Shown: positions 9,320-19,980 of the stretch, piece by piece
Layout of the letters: every line of letters starts with the position of its first letter
How positions within the stretch are numbered: the stretch's first letter is position 1
From: Tetracentron sinense
Taxonomy: Eukaryota; Streptophyta; Magnoliopsida; Trochodendrales; Trochodendraceae
DNA length: 64,000 nt
Assembly (NCBI GenBank): GCA_015143295.1
Contig: CM026564.1
Span: 14,744,416 to 14,808,415 of the forward strand
Direction: 5' to 3'
The notes under the pieces: model-generated
What the model saw: the letters and a program-made list of their open reading frames with translations, nothing else
Told to the model about the DNA's origin: nothing
Database searches by the model: none
Made by a program: the position numbers and the translations under genes

Positions 9320-12300
9320 GCCACAACATTTTGCGCACCCGTAGACATATCATAGCTGATGTGTCGTCCTTATTTGCCACCTCATTCGTTTCATTTGCAA
9401 ATGCATTATATTTGATTGGTCGACTTTGTTTGTCACCTTAGTCGGTGCACCCGCATATGTAACATAGCAGATGCATCGCCTTTGTTTGTCACCTTAGTCG
9501 GTTTATGTATAGGTTTAATGGTCAATCTTCGTCGTGGACAAGTGAAAAGTGCCAAGATGGAGTAAAATTGTTTGTTGGCAAATCTTTATCTAGGATAGGA
9601 GTAAACTATCGAGATCTAATGAAATGGTTCATTGTCTAGTCTTCGTCCACAACAAAAGCAATGTGTCGAGATTGAGAAAATGGATCGGTGACCAATCTTT
9701 GTCCAGGATAGGAGCAAAGTGTTGAGATTGAGAAAAATGGTTCGTTACCCAATATCTTTGCCTTGGAGAGGACCAGAGAGGACCAAAGTGCCGAGGTCGA
9801 GAAAAATGGTTCGTTAGCCAATGTTCGTCCTAGACAGGAGGAAAGTGCCAAGATCGAGCAAAATGCTTCGTTGGCCAATCTTCGTCCTGGATAGGAGCAA
9901 GGTGCCGAGATCGAACAAAATGATTCGTTGGCCAATCTTCGTCCAGGATGAGCAAACTTTCGAGATCGAGTAAAATGGATTGATTGCTAATCTTCATTCT
10001 AATCAGGAGCAAAGTGTCGACATCGAATAAAATGAAACAACGGTCAATCTTCATCCAGGGCAGGAGCAAACTACTCAGATTGAGAAAAATGGTTCGATGG
10101 TCTATCTTCCTCTAGGACAGGGGCAAACTTTGGAGATTGAGGAAAATGGTTCCTGGACCAATCTTCGTATTGGATAGGACCAATGAATCGAGATTGATCA
10201 AAATGGATCATTGGCCATTCTTCGTCCAGGAAAGGAGCAACTTTTGAAACTGAAGAAAATTGTTTGATGGCCAATCTTCATCCTAGATGCAAAGTGTCGA
10301 GATTGTTTCAAATGGTTCGTTGGCCAGTCTTCATCTAGGATAGAAGAAAACTATCGAGATCGAACAAAATGGTTCGTCGGCTAATCTTCATCCAGGACAG
10401 AGCAAACTGTTGAGATAGAACAAAATGATTTGTTGGTCCATATTTGTCCTAGACATCACCTTTGCTAGTCATCTCATTCGGTGCACGTATAGATGCATCA
10501 TAACTAATGAGTCGACTTTGTTAGCCACATTATTTGGTTCACCTACACATGTACCATAGTTGATGTTTGTTAGCCACCTCATTCATTGCACATCTCTAGA
10601 TGCATCATAACTTAAGTTTCGCCATTGTTAGCCACATCATTCGGTGCATATTCTTCTGCATTATACTGATGCCTTGCTTTTGTTAGCCACCTCTTTGGTG
10701 AACCGTCCAGATGCATCATAGCAAATGGGTCGCCATTGTTGGCCACCTCATTCGGTGCACCTCTAGTTGATGCGTCACCTTTGTTAACTACCACAGTCTG
10801 TGACCCTACAGATATATCAAAGCAGATGCGTTGCCTTTGCCAGCCACCTCATTCGGTACACCTAAAGATGCATCATAGCCAATGCATCGCCTTTGCTAGC
10901 CAATGCATTTAGTGCAGCACTAGTTGATTTATAGCTGGCGTGCCACCTTTGTTAGCCACCACATTCAGTACACCTTTACATAATTATAGTTGATGAGTAA
11001 CCTTTGTTCCCCACCTCATTCAGTGCACCTTCAGATGCATCATTGTTGATGCATTACTGTTGATGGCCATTTCATACTGTTCGTTGGCCAATCTTCGTCC
11101 TCGACGAGAACAAACTGCCAAAATCGAGAAAGATGGCTCGATGGCCAATCTTTGTGCAAGGCTGGAATAAATTGTCGAGATCGAGCAAAATGTTTCGTTG
11201 GTCTATCTTTGTCCAAGAGGAGAACAAATTGTCCGAAATAAGCAAAATTGTTCGATAGCAAATCTTCGTCCTTTACTGAAGCAAAGTGTCAACATCGAGA
11301 AAAAAATGGTTCAATGGCCAATATTCATCCTAGACAGGAGCAAAGAGTTGACATTGAGAAAAATTGTTCAATGGCCAATATTCGTCTTGGACAGGAGCAA
11401 AGAGCCGAGATCAAGTACAATGGTTCATTTTCCAATCTCGCCCAGGACAGGAGCAAACTTTCGAGATGGAGCAAAATGCATTCAGTGCACCTCCAAATTC
11501 ATCACAGCTGATGCATCTCCTTTGCTAGTCACCTCGTTCAGTGCACCTACAGATGCATCATAACTGATGAGTCGACTTTGTTAGCCACATCCTTCGGTGC
11601 ACCTACAGTTATATCATAACATAACTGATGTGTTGTCCTTATTTGCCACCTCATTTGTTTCATTTGCAAATGCATCATATTTGATTGGTCGGCTTTGTTT
11701 GTCTCCTTAGTCGGTGTACCCGCATATGCAACATAGCAGATCCATCACCTTTGTTTGTCACCCTAGTCGGAATATGTACAGGTTTGATGGTCAATATTTG
11801 TCGTGGACAAGTGCTGAGATCGAGTAAAATTGTTTGTTGGCAAATCTTTGTCCAAGACAGGAGTAAACTATCAAGATCTAATAAAATGGTTCGTTGTCTA
11901 GTCTTCATCCTTGACAAAAACAATGTGTCGAGATTGAGAAAATGGATTGGTGACAAATCTTCGTCTAGGACAGGAGCAAAGTGTTGAGATTGAGAAAAAT
12001 GGTTCGTTACCCAATATCTTCATCCTGGATATGACCAAAGTGCCGAGGTCGAGAAAAATGGTTCGTTAGCCAATGTTCGTCCTGGACAGGAGGAAAGTGC
12101 CAAGATCGAGCAAATTTCTTCGTTGGCCAATCTTCGTCTAGGATAGGAGCAAACTTTCGAGATCGAGTAAAATGGTTTGATTGTTAATCTTCATTTTGGT
12201 CAGGAGCAAAGTGCCGAGATTGAGCAAAATGAAATGACGGTCAATCTTCATCTAGGGTAGGAGCAAATTACCCAGATTGAGAAAAATGGTTCGATGGTTA

Positions 12301-13357
12301 ATCTTCCTCCAGGAAAGGAGCAAACTTTGGAGATTGAGGAAAATGGTTCCTTGACCAATCTTCGTATTGGACAGGACCAAAGAATTGAGATTGATCAAAA
12401 TGGTTCATTGGCCATTCTTCATCCAGGAAAGGACCAAACTTTTGAAATTGAAGTAAATTTTTCAATGGCCAATGTTCGTCCTAGATGCAAAGCGCCGAGA
12501 TCGTTTAAAATGTTTCGTTGGCTAGTCTTCATCCAGGATAGGAGAAAACTATCGAGATCGAACCAAATGGTTCATTGGCTAATCTTCGTACAGGACAAAG
12601 CAAATTGTCGAGATAGAACAAAATGGTTTGTTGGTCCATATTTGTCTTGGACAGGAGTAAAGTGCCAAGAATGCGCAAAATGGTTCGTTGGCCAATCTTC
12701 GTCCGAGACGAGAACAAACTGCCAAAATCGAGAAAAATGGCTCGATGGCCAATCTTCGTCCAAGGCATAAATAAAGTGTTGAGATCGAGCAAAATGTTTC
12801 GTTGGTCTATCTTTGTCCAAGAGGAGAACAAATTTCCTAGAACGTGCAAAATTGTTCGATAGCAAACCTTCGTCCTATACTGAAGCAAAGTGTCAACATC
12901 GAGAAAAAAATGGTTCTATGGCCAATATTCATCCTAGACAGGAGCAAAGAGTTGACATCGAGCAAAATTGCTCAATGGTCAATATTCATCCTTGATAGGA
13001 GCAAAGTGCTAAGATGACGTAAAATGGTTCATTTTCCAATCTCGCCCAGGATAGGAGCAAACTTTTGAGATGGAGTAAAATGCATTCAGTGCACCTCCAA
13101 ATTCATTGCAAATGATGCGTCACCTTTGCTAGTCACCTCGTTCAGTGCACCTCCAGATGCATCATAGTTGATGCATCACCTTTGTTAACTACCACAGTCT
13201 GTGACCCTGTGGATATATCAAAGTAGATGCGTCGCCTTTGTCAGCCACCTAATTCAGTACACCTGAAGATGCATCATAGCGAATGCATCGCCTCTGCTAG
13301 TCAATGCATTTAGTGCTGCACTAGTTGCATCATAGTTGATGTGCCACCTTTGTTAGT
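9320..13357. repeat. Complex satellite, higher-order repeat, part 1
   Basis: The region is built from two interleaved degenerate motifs. One is a unit of about 55-60 bp (words GGTTCGTTGGCCAATCTTCG, CAGGAGCAAAG, GAGATCGAGCAAAATG). The other is a unit of about 60 bp (GATGCATCATAGCTGATG, CACCTTTGTTAGCCACC, CATTCGGTGCACC). The order of variants repeats on a larger scale: the landmark TATTTGCCAC with CATATTTGATTGGTCG after it occurs at 9371 and 11640, a period of about 2.27 kb. Open frames run through it on both strands only because the units lack stops. The structure resembles tandem arrays of plant Tat/Ogre 3' untranslated regions or satellites derived from them; that origin is inferred. Confidence 0.8.
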
Positions 13358-13964
13358 TGTGAGTACCTGAATTTTACCCTCCATTCCTGATCAGGATAAA
13401 TCCGATATGGAATAGTGATAAATTACAATTGGGTTGTGAGTCACCACCTATCTAATTCTGAGGGAAAGAGGTCCCTGAAATTGTTGGATAAGGCATAGTC
13501 TGGAAGTCAGAGGTTAGGGTAAGGGATTCAGTTGAGTTAGGGGAAGGTGTTAGGCACCCCTAAACTCCTATTTGAAGATGGTTACCTACTCCCTAAGTCT
13601 GAATTAAATAAAGGAAACCATAAAGAAACTTGCAATTTGATCTATATGCTGAGAAATGTAATATTAAAAAATAAATGAATTGAGATGAACAGGGTAGAAA
13701 CGGAATAGGGATTCTATCATAGGGAAAGCTGAACCCGATCAGGGTTCCCTACGTATCCATCGTTAGTGGAATCAAGCCGCACGTAGTTCCGGATGGGAGT
13801 TGATGGTTTGATTCGATTTGATTGGACTGGATTGTGGGTGATTGAAATGTTTGAGAGTTGTTGCTCCTATTTGAGGAGCGAGGTGGCCTTTTAAGCTCGT
13901 GCTAAGGAGCGAGATAGATTTTGCCGGTGTGAAACTAAACCAAGGTTCGGATGAGGGTTTAGGC

Positions 13965-14550
13965 GAGGTTCGGTTCGGTTCGGTTCGGTTGACTAGGGTT
14001 TAATCAGAGTTTAATTAGGGTTTAACCAAAGTTAACTGAGATTTAACTAAGATTAATTGGGATTTAATCAGGGTTAACTAGGGTTTAATCAGGATTAACT
14101 AAGATTTAACCGGGGTTTAATCAGGGTTTAACTAGAGTTAACTGAGATTTAACTAGGGTTTAACTAGGATTTAATCAAGATTAACTAGGGTTTAATAAGG
14201 ATTAACTAGGATTTAACCAGGGTTTAATCAGGGTTCAACTAGGGTTTAATTAGAGTTAACTGGGATTTAACTAGGGTTTAACTAGAGTTAATTGGGATTT
14301 AATCAGGACTAACTATGGTTTTTAATTAGGATTAACTAGGATTTAACCAGGGTTTAATCAGGATTTAATTAGGGTTTAACTAGGGTTTAACTAGAGTTAA
14401 CTGAGATTTAACTAGGGTTTAACTAGGATTTAATTAGGATTAACTAGGGTTTAATCAGGATTAACTAGGATTTAACCAGGATTTAATCAGGATTTAACTA
14501 GGGTTTAACTAGAGTTAACTAGGATTTAACTAGGGTTTAACTAGAGTTAA
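13965..14550. repeat. Roughly 11-bp minisatellite (AGGGTTTAACT type) inside the LTR
   Basis: Some fifty degenerate copies of GGTTTAACTAG, GGATTAACTAG or GGTTTAATCAG occur in a row, preceded by a short GGTTC repeat. The units resemble the plant telomere word but are 11-12 bp rather than 7 bp. They lie in the transcribed part of the LTR, downstream of the TATA box at 14970 on the minus strand. Confidence 0.85.
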
Positions 14551-14969
14551 TCAGGGTTTTTGGGCAGAGGTTCGACTAGGCGAGGCTAGTTTTGAACCGG
14601 GATTTGGGCAGAGATTAGACTAGGCGAGGCTAGTTTTGAACCGGAATTTGGGCAGAGATTCGACTAGGCAAGGCTAGTTTTGAACCGGGATTTGGGCAGG
14701 GGTTCGACTAGGCAAACAGTCTAAATAGTTAAATAATTAAAAAAACAACTTTAAAAATTGATTAAACTAACTTAAACCACTAAAAGACAAAGCAAGACAG
14801 GGTTTTGAAAAAAATTACCTTCTGGGAAATCTGAAAAGATTTCTGAAAAGGGGTCCCGAGAATCGACCTTTCACAATCGACTTTCCCGGGAATCCGAGCG
14901 CTAAGAGAAGTTTTAAAGAAGAAAAGGGAGAGAGAGGATAAGTAATGGATGAGAATGAAGTGGGTGGGG

Positions 14970-14977
14970 TATTTATA
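14970..14977 (-). promoter_or_regulatory. TATA box of the Tat-like solo LTR
   Basis: TATAAATA on the minus strand in the context CTATAAATACCCC. It would place transcription start about 30 bp to the left and U3 at about 14978-15842. Confidence 0.65.
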
Positions 14978-15331
14978 GTTTTTTCAAAATGGGGGGGGGG
15001 GGGCGCTACTTCAAGTAGCACATCTTTTGGATAAAAACCCCAAAAAGCGAGGCGGTAATGAACAGTAGGGCGGGAAAATGGACGTAAACTGGGGGGCGGT
15101 TTTTGGAGCAGCGCCCCTAGCTGGGTTTTGAAAAATAGTCTGGCGACACGCCCAAAAAAAGAGGCCCCTCTAGGGACGCTGTTTGAAGTAGCGCCCCTAT
15201 TAAGGGGCCAATTTTTTTTTTGTTGACTTTTGACTTGCCACGTGTCACACTCCGCTTTGCTGAAAAGCCATTTTTCCCGTTTTAAGCCCGTTTTATTCAT
15301 GAAAATAGTCAAAATGGAGCCAAAAACTTTG

Positions 15332-15720
15332 TAAGATTATTTCGGACAAAATGATACATTTTGAACACTTTTTCAGAGGCATTTTGGTCTTTTTACACCA
15401 CAAGGGTATTTTAGTCATTTTTTACCATTTTAACTCCAATTTGATCCAAAACACAGTCAAAATTCATTGAAAAAATTTTAAAATCATTTTGGACCAAATG
15501 AAAACTTTTGAGCACTTTTCTAGGGGCATTTCGTTCTTTTTACACCACAGGGGTATTTTAGTCATTTTTCACCGTTTTAAGTCCAATTTGTTCCCAAAAA
15601 TAGCCAAAATTCATCAAAAAATTTCTAAAATCATTTTGAATCAAATGAAAACTTTTTAGCACTTTTTAAGGGGTATTTTGGTCATTTTTCACCCTGGGGG
15701 TATTTTGGTCATTTTTTTTT
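15332..15720. repeat. Tandem repeat of about 150-bp units in U3 of the Tat-like LTR
   Basis: Two full units and one partial unit share GGTATTTTAGTCATTTTT, TTTTTACACCACA and ATTTTGGACCAAATGAAAAC words. They lie upstream of the TATA box on the minus strand, so they may act as U3 promoter repeats. Confidence 0.7.
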
Positions 15721-15842
15721 ACCTCTGGGCTGTTTTTGAAAATCGAAGCACGTGGAAAGAAGGTTTTTTAAAAGATGATTTTTAAACGGGTTTTTAGGAG
15801 TATAAAAAGAGACTAGAGGGGTGCAAAATTGGGGTGTTTACA

Positions 15843-16468
15843 TTAGCCACCACATTCAGTACACCTTTAAATAATTATAGTTGATGCGTCACCTTTGTTC
15901 CCCATCTCATTCGGTGCACCTTTAGATGCATCATTGTTGATGGCCACTTCATACGATTCATTGGCCAATCTTCGTCCTAGATGAGAACAAACTGCTAAAA
16001 TCGAGAAAAATGGCTCGATGGCCAATTTTCATCCACGGCAGGAATAAATTGTCGAGATCGAGCAAAATGTTTCGTTGGTCTATCTTTGTCCAAGAGGAGA
16101 ACAAATTGCTCAGAACGAGCAAAATTGTTCGATAAAAAATCTTCGTTCTATACTGAAGCAAAGTGTCAACATCGAGAAAAAAATGGTTCAATGACCAATA
16201 TTCATCCTAGATAAGAGCAAAGAGTTGACATCGGGAAAAATTGTTCAATGGCCAATATTCGTCTTCGATAGGAGCAATGAGCTGAGATTAAGTAAAATGG
16301 TTCATTTTACAATCTCGAGATAGAGTAAAATGCATTTAGTGCACCTCCAAATTCATCACCGCTGATGCATCACATTTGCTAGTCACCTCGTTCAGTGCAC
16401 CTACAGATGCATCATAACTGATGAGTCGACTTTGTTAGCCACATCCTTCTGTGCACCCAGATATATCA
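15843..16468. repeat. Complex satellite, part 2
   Basis: This continues the 9320-13357 satellite after the Tat-like solo LTR with the same unit types (GTTCGTTGGTCTATC, ACATCGAGAAAAAAATGG, CGTTCAGTGCACC). It ends at TATCA (16464-16468), the left copy of the next insertion's target duplication. Confidence 0.8.
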
Positions 16469-16739
16469 TGTCGCGACTCAAAATACCCCCTGGGAGTTAG
16501 GGATACTTTGGCTTGTGATGTCCTATAATTGATACCAAACCTTCCTATAATAATACTCAAAACATGACATAATAGAATCTTAATTAATGCGGAAGCTTAA
16601 ATCAAAGTGCGGAAACATAATCCAAAAATTTTCTTTCCATATATATCAACTGTATTCCAAGTTTGTGCATACATAAGCAAAAGTAAAGGTGGACATGCCA
16701 CCTATCAAAATACAAAATGATCTCTCACTATCACTCCAC

Positions 16740-16880
16740 TCAACAATGTTCTAGATATGGCCACACATCTAGATCTCTCTCCTCCTGTGGCTGCAACGGG
16801 ATAGGAGGATCTTTTTTTTCTACATATTCCTCTTCAACCCATGGCTCCGGGTTGTGGGTATCGAACGGACCTGCCGACAT
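16740..16880 (-). CDS. Conserved LTR micro-ORF (46 codons, intact)
   Basis: Function unknown. An acidic micro-protein opens MSAG, has the core PWVEEEYVEK, continues DPPIPLQPQEERDLDVWPY and ends in C before TGA. Upstream in frame the sequence stays open to an ATG at 16973, but homology to the other LTRs is strong only from about the MSAG start. Its closest relative in the window is the copy at 50358-50516. The two agree in protein but differ repeatedly at third codon positions (GAA/GAG, TAT/TAC, CTA/CTC), which suggests that the peptide has been maintained. There is no signal peptide or membrane segment. The alternative is a conserved RNA or DNA element that happens to be open. Confidence 0.55.
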   Translation of the reverse strand: MSAGPFDTHNPEPWVEEEYVEKKDPPIPLQPQEERDLDVWPYLEHC

Positions 16881-18176
16881 AAAATGTACGGTTAAGTATG
16901 GAATACTCAGTGAGTACAAACTAATAGCTAACAATACTTTAGAAATCATACTACCACATACTAGTGCGTACAAGAATGCAATCGCAACATGCGTGCTTAA
17001 AACCTTGTCATTGAAAACCTTTCATAAAGCTTATAATTTTCTTGGAAATCAAACCATCTTATGCATGCTTATGAATTCTTATAAGCCTCGTGATTTCTTA
17101 TGAGTTCTTGTGAGCTTGCGAGTTCTTATAACTTTTCTTGTGAGCTTCTTGTGAGCTTACTAGTCCTTGTGAGCTTATTCTTGTGAGCTTATGATCCATA
17201 GAGACATACATATGCAAGATCTTAGACTTATGCAATTCTTACAAGGGCTTGAAAAGCCTTGCGAGACTTATGATCCGTTGAGTTTATGCAAGATCTTAGA
17301 CTTGATCCTTGAGCATGAGTTAATTGATCTTAGAATACCAACCCAAAGTTTGGCTTTGTCAAAGCTTATGCACTTATGCTTCTTTCTTATGAATGACTTT
17401 GAAAAACCTTCCTTATGATATACATGCTTATGTGAAAACCTCGGTCGATGCAAGTGTGCATGCTCGTGCTTGACAAATAGTGGCAATCATATTGACATAT
17501 AACGATTAAAGGAACATGATATAACATTTTGAACATTTCTTGAACTAGGCAAGCTTTGAAGTAAACATATAGAGTATTTCACTTAACATTTGTCAATTGC
17601 GAAAAAACTCCCTAAATCATACTTTCACTATCTTAGTTTAGTCCTTGTTCATGAATTTCATCAAACACGTAGTATTCAACATTTCTTAGGTCTTTAATTC
17701 GTAATTTCATTTACAAAATTTCATCAACATCATATGTGTATTCATTATTGGTACAATGCCCATCCATCTTTTTCATCACACAACATCATCCATCAAATTC
17801 TATGTGGCATCCATTCGCCTAAACCCCCATACATTCACCACACATCCATTTTCCATTTATCTCATTCCATTAGGTTACATGATAGACTTCAAGAAATGAA
17901 TTCAAAATATAGGATAATACTTGGTTAACTATGAGAGTGTACTAACCTTTGATGATTTACTCCTAATCTTGAAGAAAACCCTCTTAGATTTGGAATCTAA
18001 ACTTGAGGAAGAAGGCAACACCTTGAGAGGAAGATCTTGCTTGGTGAGGATGATTCAAGCTTGAGCTCTTCTCCTTCAATCCAAAGACTCCCTTAAAAAT
18101 CCCCAATCTTCCCTTCCTTCCCCTCTCCAATCCCTCCTTTAGGTTTTAGGTTAACCCAAAACCACCAAATGCTCCC

Positions 18177-18184
18177 TATTTATA
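18177..18184 (-). promoter_or_regulatory. TATA box of the 16469-18698 LTR
   Basis: TATAAATA on the minus strand in the context CCTATAAATAGGG. It separates the U3 palindrome array from the transcribed part of the LTR. Confidence 0.7.
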
Positions 18185-18238
18185 GGCAAAGGGTAAAAAC
18201 CCTTATTTCCGCGACTTAAAAAAAACAAAGTTCCATGA

Positions 18239-18488
18239 TGACGATCGATCGTCGGCTTGGGACGATCGATCGTCCAACTTCCTGAAAGCTGACTACATTT
18301 TTGGGTCCAGGGCGATCGATCGTCAGGTTTAGGACAATCGATCGTCCAAGTTCTAGTAGGTTGCTCAGGTTTCTGGGCTCTTGACGATCGATCGTCATCT
18401 TGGGATGATCAATCGTAAGTGAATCCAAAAGTTGCCCAGTTTTTCTTCTGATGACGATCGATCGTCGCAATGCTGCGATCGATCGTCA
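18239..18488. repeat. U3 palindrome array, GACGATCGATCGTC flavour
   Basis: Eight copies of a perfect or near-perfect 14-bp palindrome GACGATCGATCGTC, spaced 20-60 bp, lie directly upstream of the TATA box. The core CGATCGATCG is shared with the other LTRs in the window but the outer arms differ (GA..TC instead of AC..GT). Confidence 0.85.
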
Positions 18489-18698
18489 CTCCCCCTTTTC
18501 TCCACTTTAACCCCTTGGACCCCCTTGGGGTGTTTCCAACCTTCTTCCCATCATCCTGTAGGGCACTAACCCCCATATATATAATACACCTAGTTCTTTA
18601 GCATTCATTTTCTCATGCAACACCCATTTCCATCACGCGGAAACTATTTGGCCAAGAAACACTATTCATTATTCATGAAAAAGTTTCAAGGCTCTACA

Positions 18699-18806
18699 TA
18701 TCATAACTGATGTGTCGCCTTTATTTGCCACCTCATTCGTTTCATTTACAAATGCATCATATTTGATTGGTCGACTTTGTTTGTCACCTTAGTCTGTGCA
18801 CCCCCC
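18699..18806. repeat. Complex satellite, part 3 (end)
   Basis: The right duplication TATCA is followed by the third occurrence of the higher-order landmark (TATTTGCCAC at 18722, then CATATTTGATTGGTCG). Subtracting the two inserted LTRs, the distance from the copy at 11640 is about 2.36 kb. Similarity ends abruptly after GTCTGTGCACCCCCC. Confidence 0.8.
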
Positions 18807-19101
18807 ATGCTTTAGCAATAAGCTACTGGGAAGAGAAAACAACAAAATTGTAGTCAGTTTTATAATGAAGAGTGATAGAACGCACTGCTACTTAATTGCA
18901 GAAACTATTATATAATCATCCTGTGTAGGATAGATTCCGCTTTGCAAATAGAAATTTTAAAAGAAGAGGAAAATATAATAGGCGAGCTAAGTAGCATAGA
19001 CACATATACATGTGTTGGATTCCTTAAACCCTAAAAAAAAAGAGTTAGGGGGACATTGGGATTTTTGAATTTTTACTTATAAAAATTATTTATCTAACTA
19101 T
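18807..19101. other. Unassigned spacer
   Basis: About 295 bp of AT-rich sequence with no recognised repeat or coding content, between the satellite and the LTR of element D. Its last five bases, ACTAT, would be the target duplication of D. Confidence 0.5.
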
Positions 19102-19370
19102 TGTGAGCACGAAAAGTCACCGCCTTTCCTCCCTCCCGACACTAGATGTCAGTGTCAGGCCCGAGAGCGAAGGAATGACGCTGAACTCGCTCAAATGGCT
19201 TAGAAAGAAAAGAGTCACCACCTACTTTTTGACAACGGGTAGTAGGATCCCAAATTAGACCAATGATAAGGGCCTATGGTCCATGAGATCTAGGTAAGAG
19301 ATCCATTTAAGTCCCGGGGAAGGGATTAGGCACCCCGGGGCCTCCTCGTTAGTGTAAATCCCTACTTAGG
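19102..19370 (-). mobile_element. Element D (Tat/Ogre-like) 3' LTR, left part
   Basis: It begins TGTGAGCACGAAAAGTCACC. It contains the LTR block with AGTCACCACCTAC and TTAGGCACCCCGGGG that also occurs in the 13358-15842 LTR. The LTR is interrupted at 19371 by a SIRE-like copia element and resumes at about 27086. Confidence 0.65.
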
Positions 19371-19650
19371 TGTTGGCAAATTCTATGATCATTAGATAGG
19401 TCATGTGTGTTGAGTCTTGTTTAACTTGTCATAAGAGCTCAAGCTTCAAGAAGAGTGAAGAAACTGAAGAAAAAGCTTCTACTCCAGATCTAGACAGGTA
19501 ATGGACTTAGAGACCCCTACCTAGGTTGGATTTGACTTAGATAACCCTAAACATACCTAGGAGGATAGTTTTAAGCCTAACAATGAATATTGGTCTTAAT
19601 TGAATCAAACAAAATTAAATGTAAAAAGTTTTGGCTAAAATTCTGTCTCC

Positions 19651-19926
19651 ACCGATCTCTTGGTGTTGAGACCGATCGCTCGGTAGCCTACTGAGAGATC
19701 GGTGGCTATCGACTAGTGATCATTTTTGTATGGGCTAAAATTTCAGAGAGTTGTTTTTGGACCGCTCACTCGGTCATATGTACCGATCGATCGGTGGCCT
19801 ACCGATAGATCGGTGGCTATCGATTGGTCTAAAATTCTATATGGGGTATTTTTCCAGAGAGGTTATTTTTAACCGGTCTCTCGGTGTGAAGACCGATCTC
19901 TCGGTTATGAGCACCGATCGATCGGT
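19651..19926. repeat. U3 palindrome module in a copia LTR, duplicated
   Basis: ACCGATCGATCGGT-type motifs occur in groups, separated twice by the same spacer with CTATCGACT or CTATCGATT, a TATGGG word and CCAGAGAG or TCAGAGAG. This order and these spacer words match the gypsy LTR modules at 48729-48930 and 59568-59752. Here the module is present twice in tandem. Confidence 0.8.
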
Positions 19927-19972
19927 CCTCGTAAACAGAATTTTTTAATTTTTTGGACTCTTTTCTAAACCC

Positions 19973-19980
19973 TATATAAA
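19973..19980 (+). promoter_or_regulatory. TATA box of the SIRE-like 5' LTR
   Basis: TATATAAA in the context CCCTATATAAACAAC, repeated at 26400-26407 in the 3' LTR. It lies about 50 bp downstream of the palindrome module. Confidence 0.7.

Larger units (their letters stand above)
13358..15842 (-). mobile_element. Solo LTR, Tat/Ogre-like (2485 bp)
   Basis: It has TG...CA ends (TGTGAGTACC at left, GGTGTTTACA at right) and sits in the satellite between TTAGT (13353-13357) and TTAGC (15843-15847), a target duplication with one difference. Read on the minus strand it begins TGTAAACACCCC and has a clear TATA box CTATAAATACCCC (14970-14977), which fixes its orientation. It shares LTR blocks with the larger LTR at 19102-29162 (a GTCACCACCTA word, a TTAGGCACCCC word and a CGTAGTTC-type block). 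No internal region is present, so it formed by LTR-LTR recombination or is one LTR of a lost element. Confidence 0.8.
16469..18698 (-). mobile_element. Solo LTR, Tekay-like subfamily (2230 bp)
   Basis: It starts TGTCGCGACTCAAAATACC and ends AAGGCTCTACA, flanked by the perfect 5-bp duplication TATCA (16464-16468 and 18699-18703). The sense strand is minus: U3 with a palindrome array (18239-18488), a TATA box at 18177-18184, a donor-like CAAAG/GTTAGTAC near 17957, and the intact LTR micro-ORF at 16740-16880. It is clearly related to, but well diverged from, the LTRs of A and B. Confidence 0.88.

Noticed and set aside
12294..12888. Overlapping open frames of 79-158 codons on both strands in the complex satellite
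   Set aside because: The 55-60 bp units lack stops in several frames. The predicted peptides are only repeat translations.
13965..14550. Interstitial telomeric repeat
   Set aside because: The unit is 11-12 bp and degenerate, not TTTAGGG, and it lies wholly inside a TG...CA solo LTR with target duplication.
14815..15312. 165-codon minus-strand open frame in the Tat-like solo LTR
   Set aside because: It lies across the TATA box and the G-run, has low-complexity proline/serine content and matches no family; chance opening in a GC-richer part of the LTR.
18239..18488. Regularly spaced identical palindromes suggesting a CRISPR-like array
   Set aside because: Spacers are similar LTR sequence of uneven length in a plant LTR U3, and no cas genes are present.
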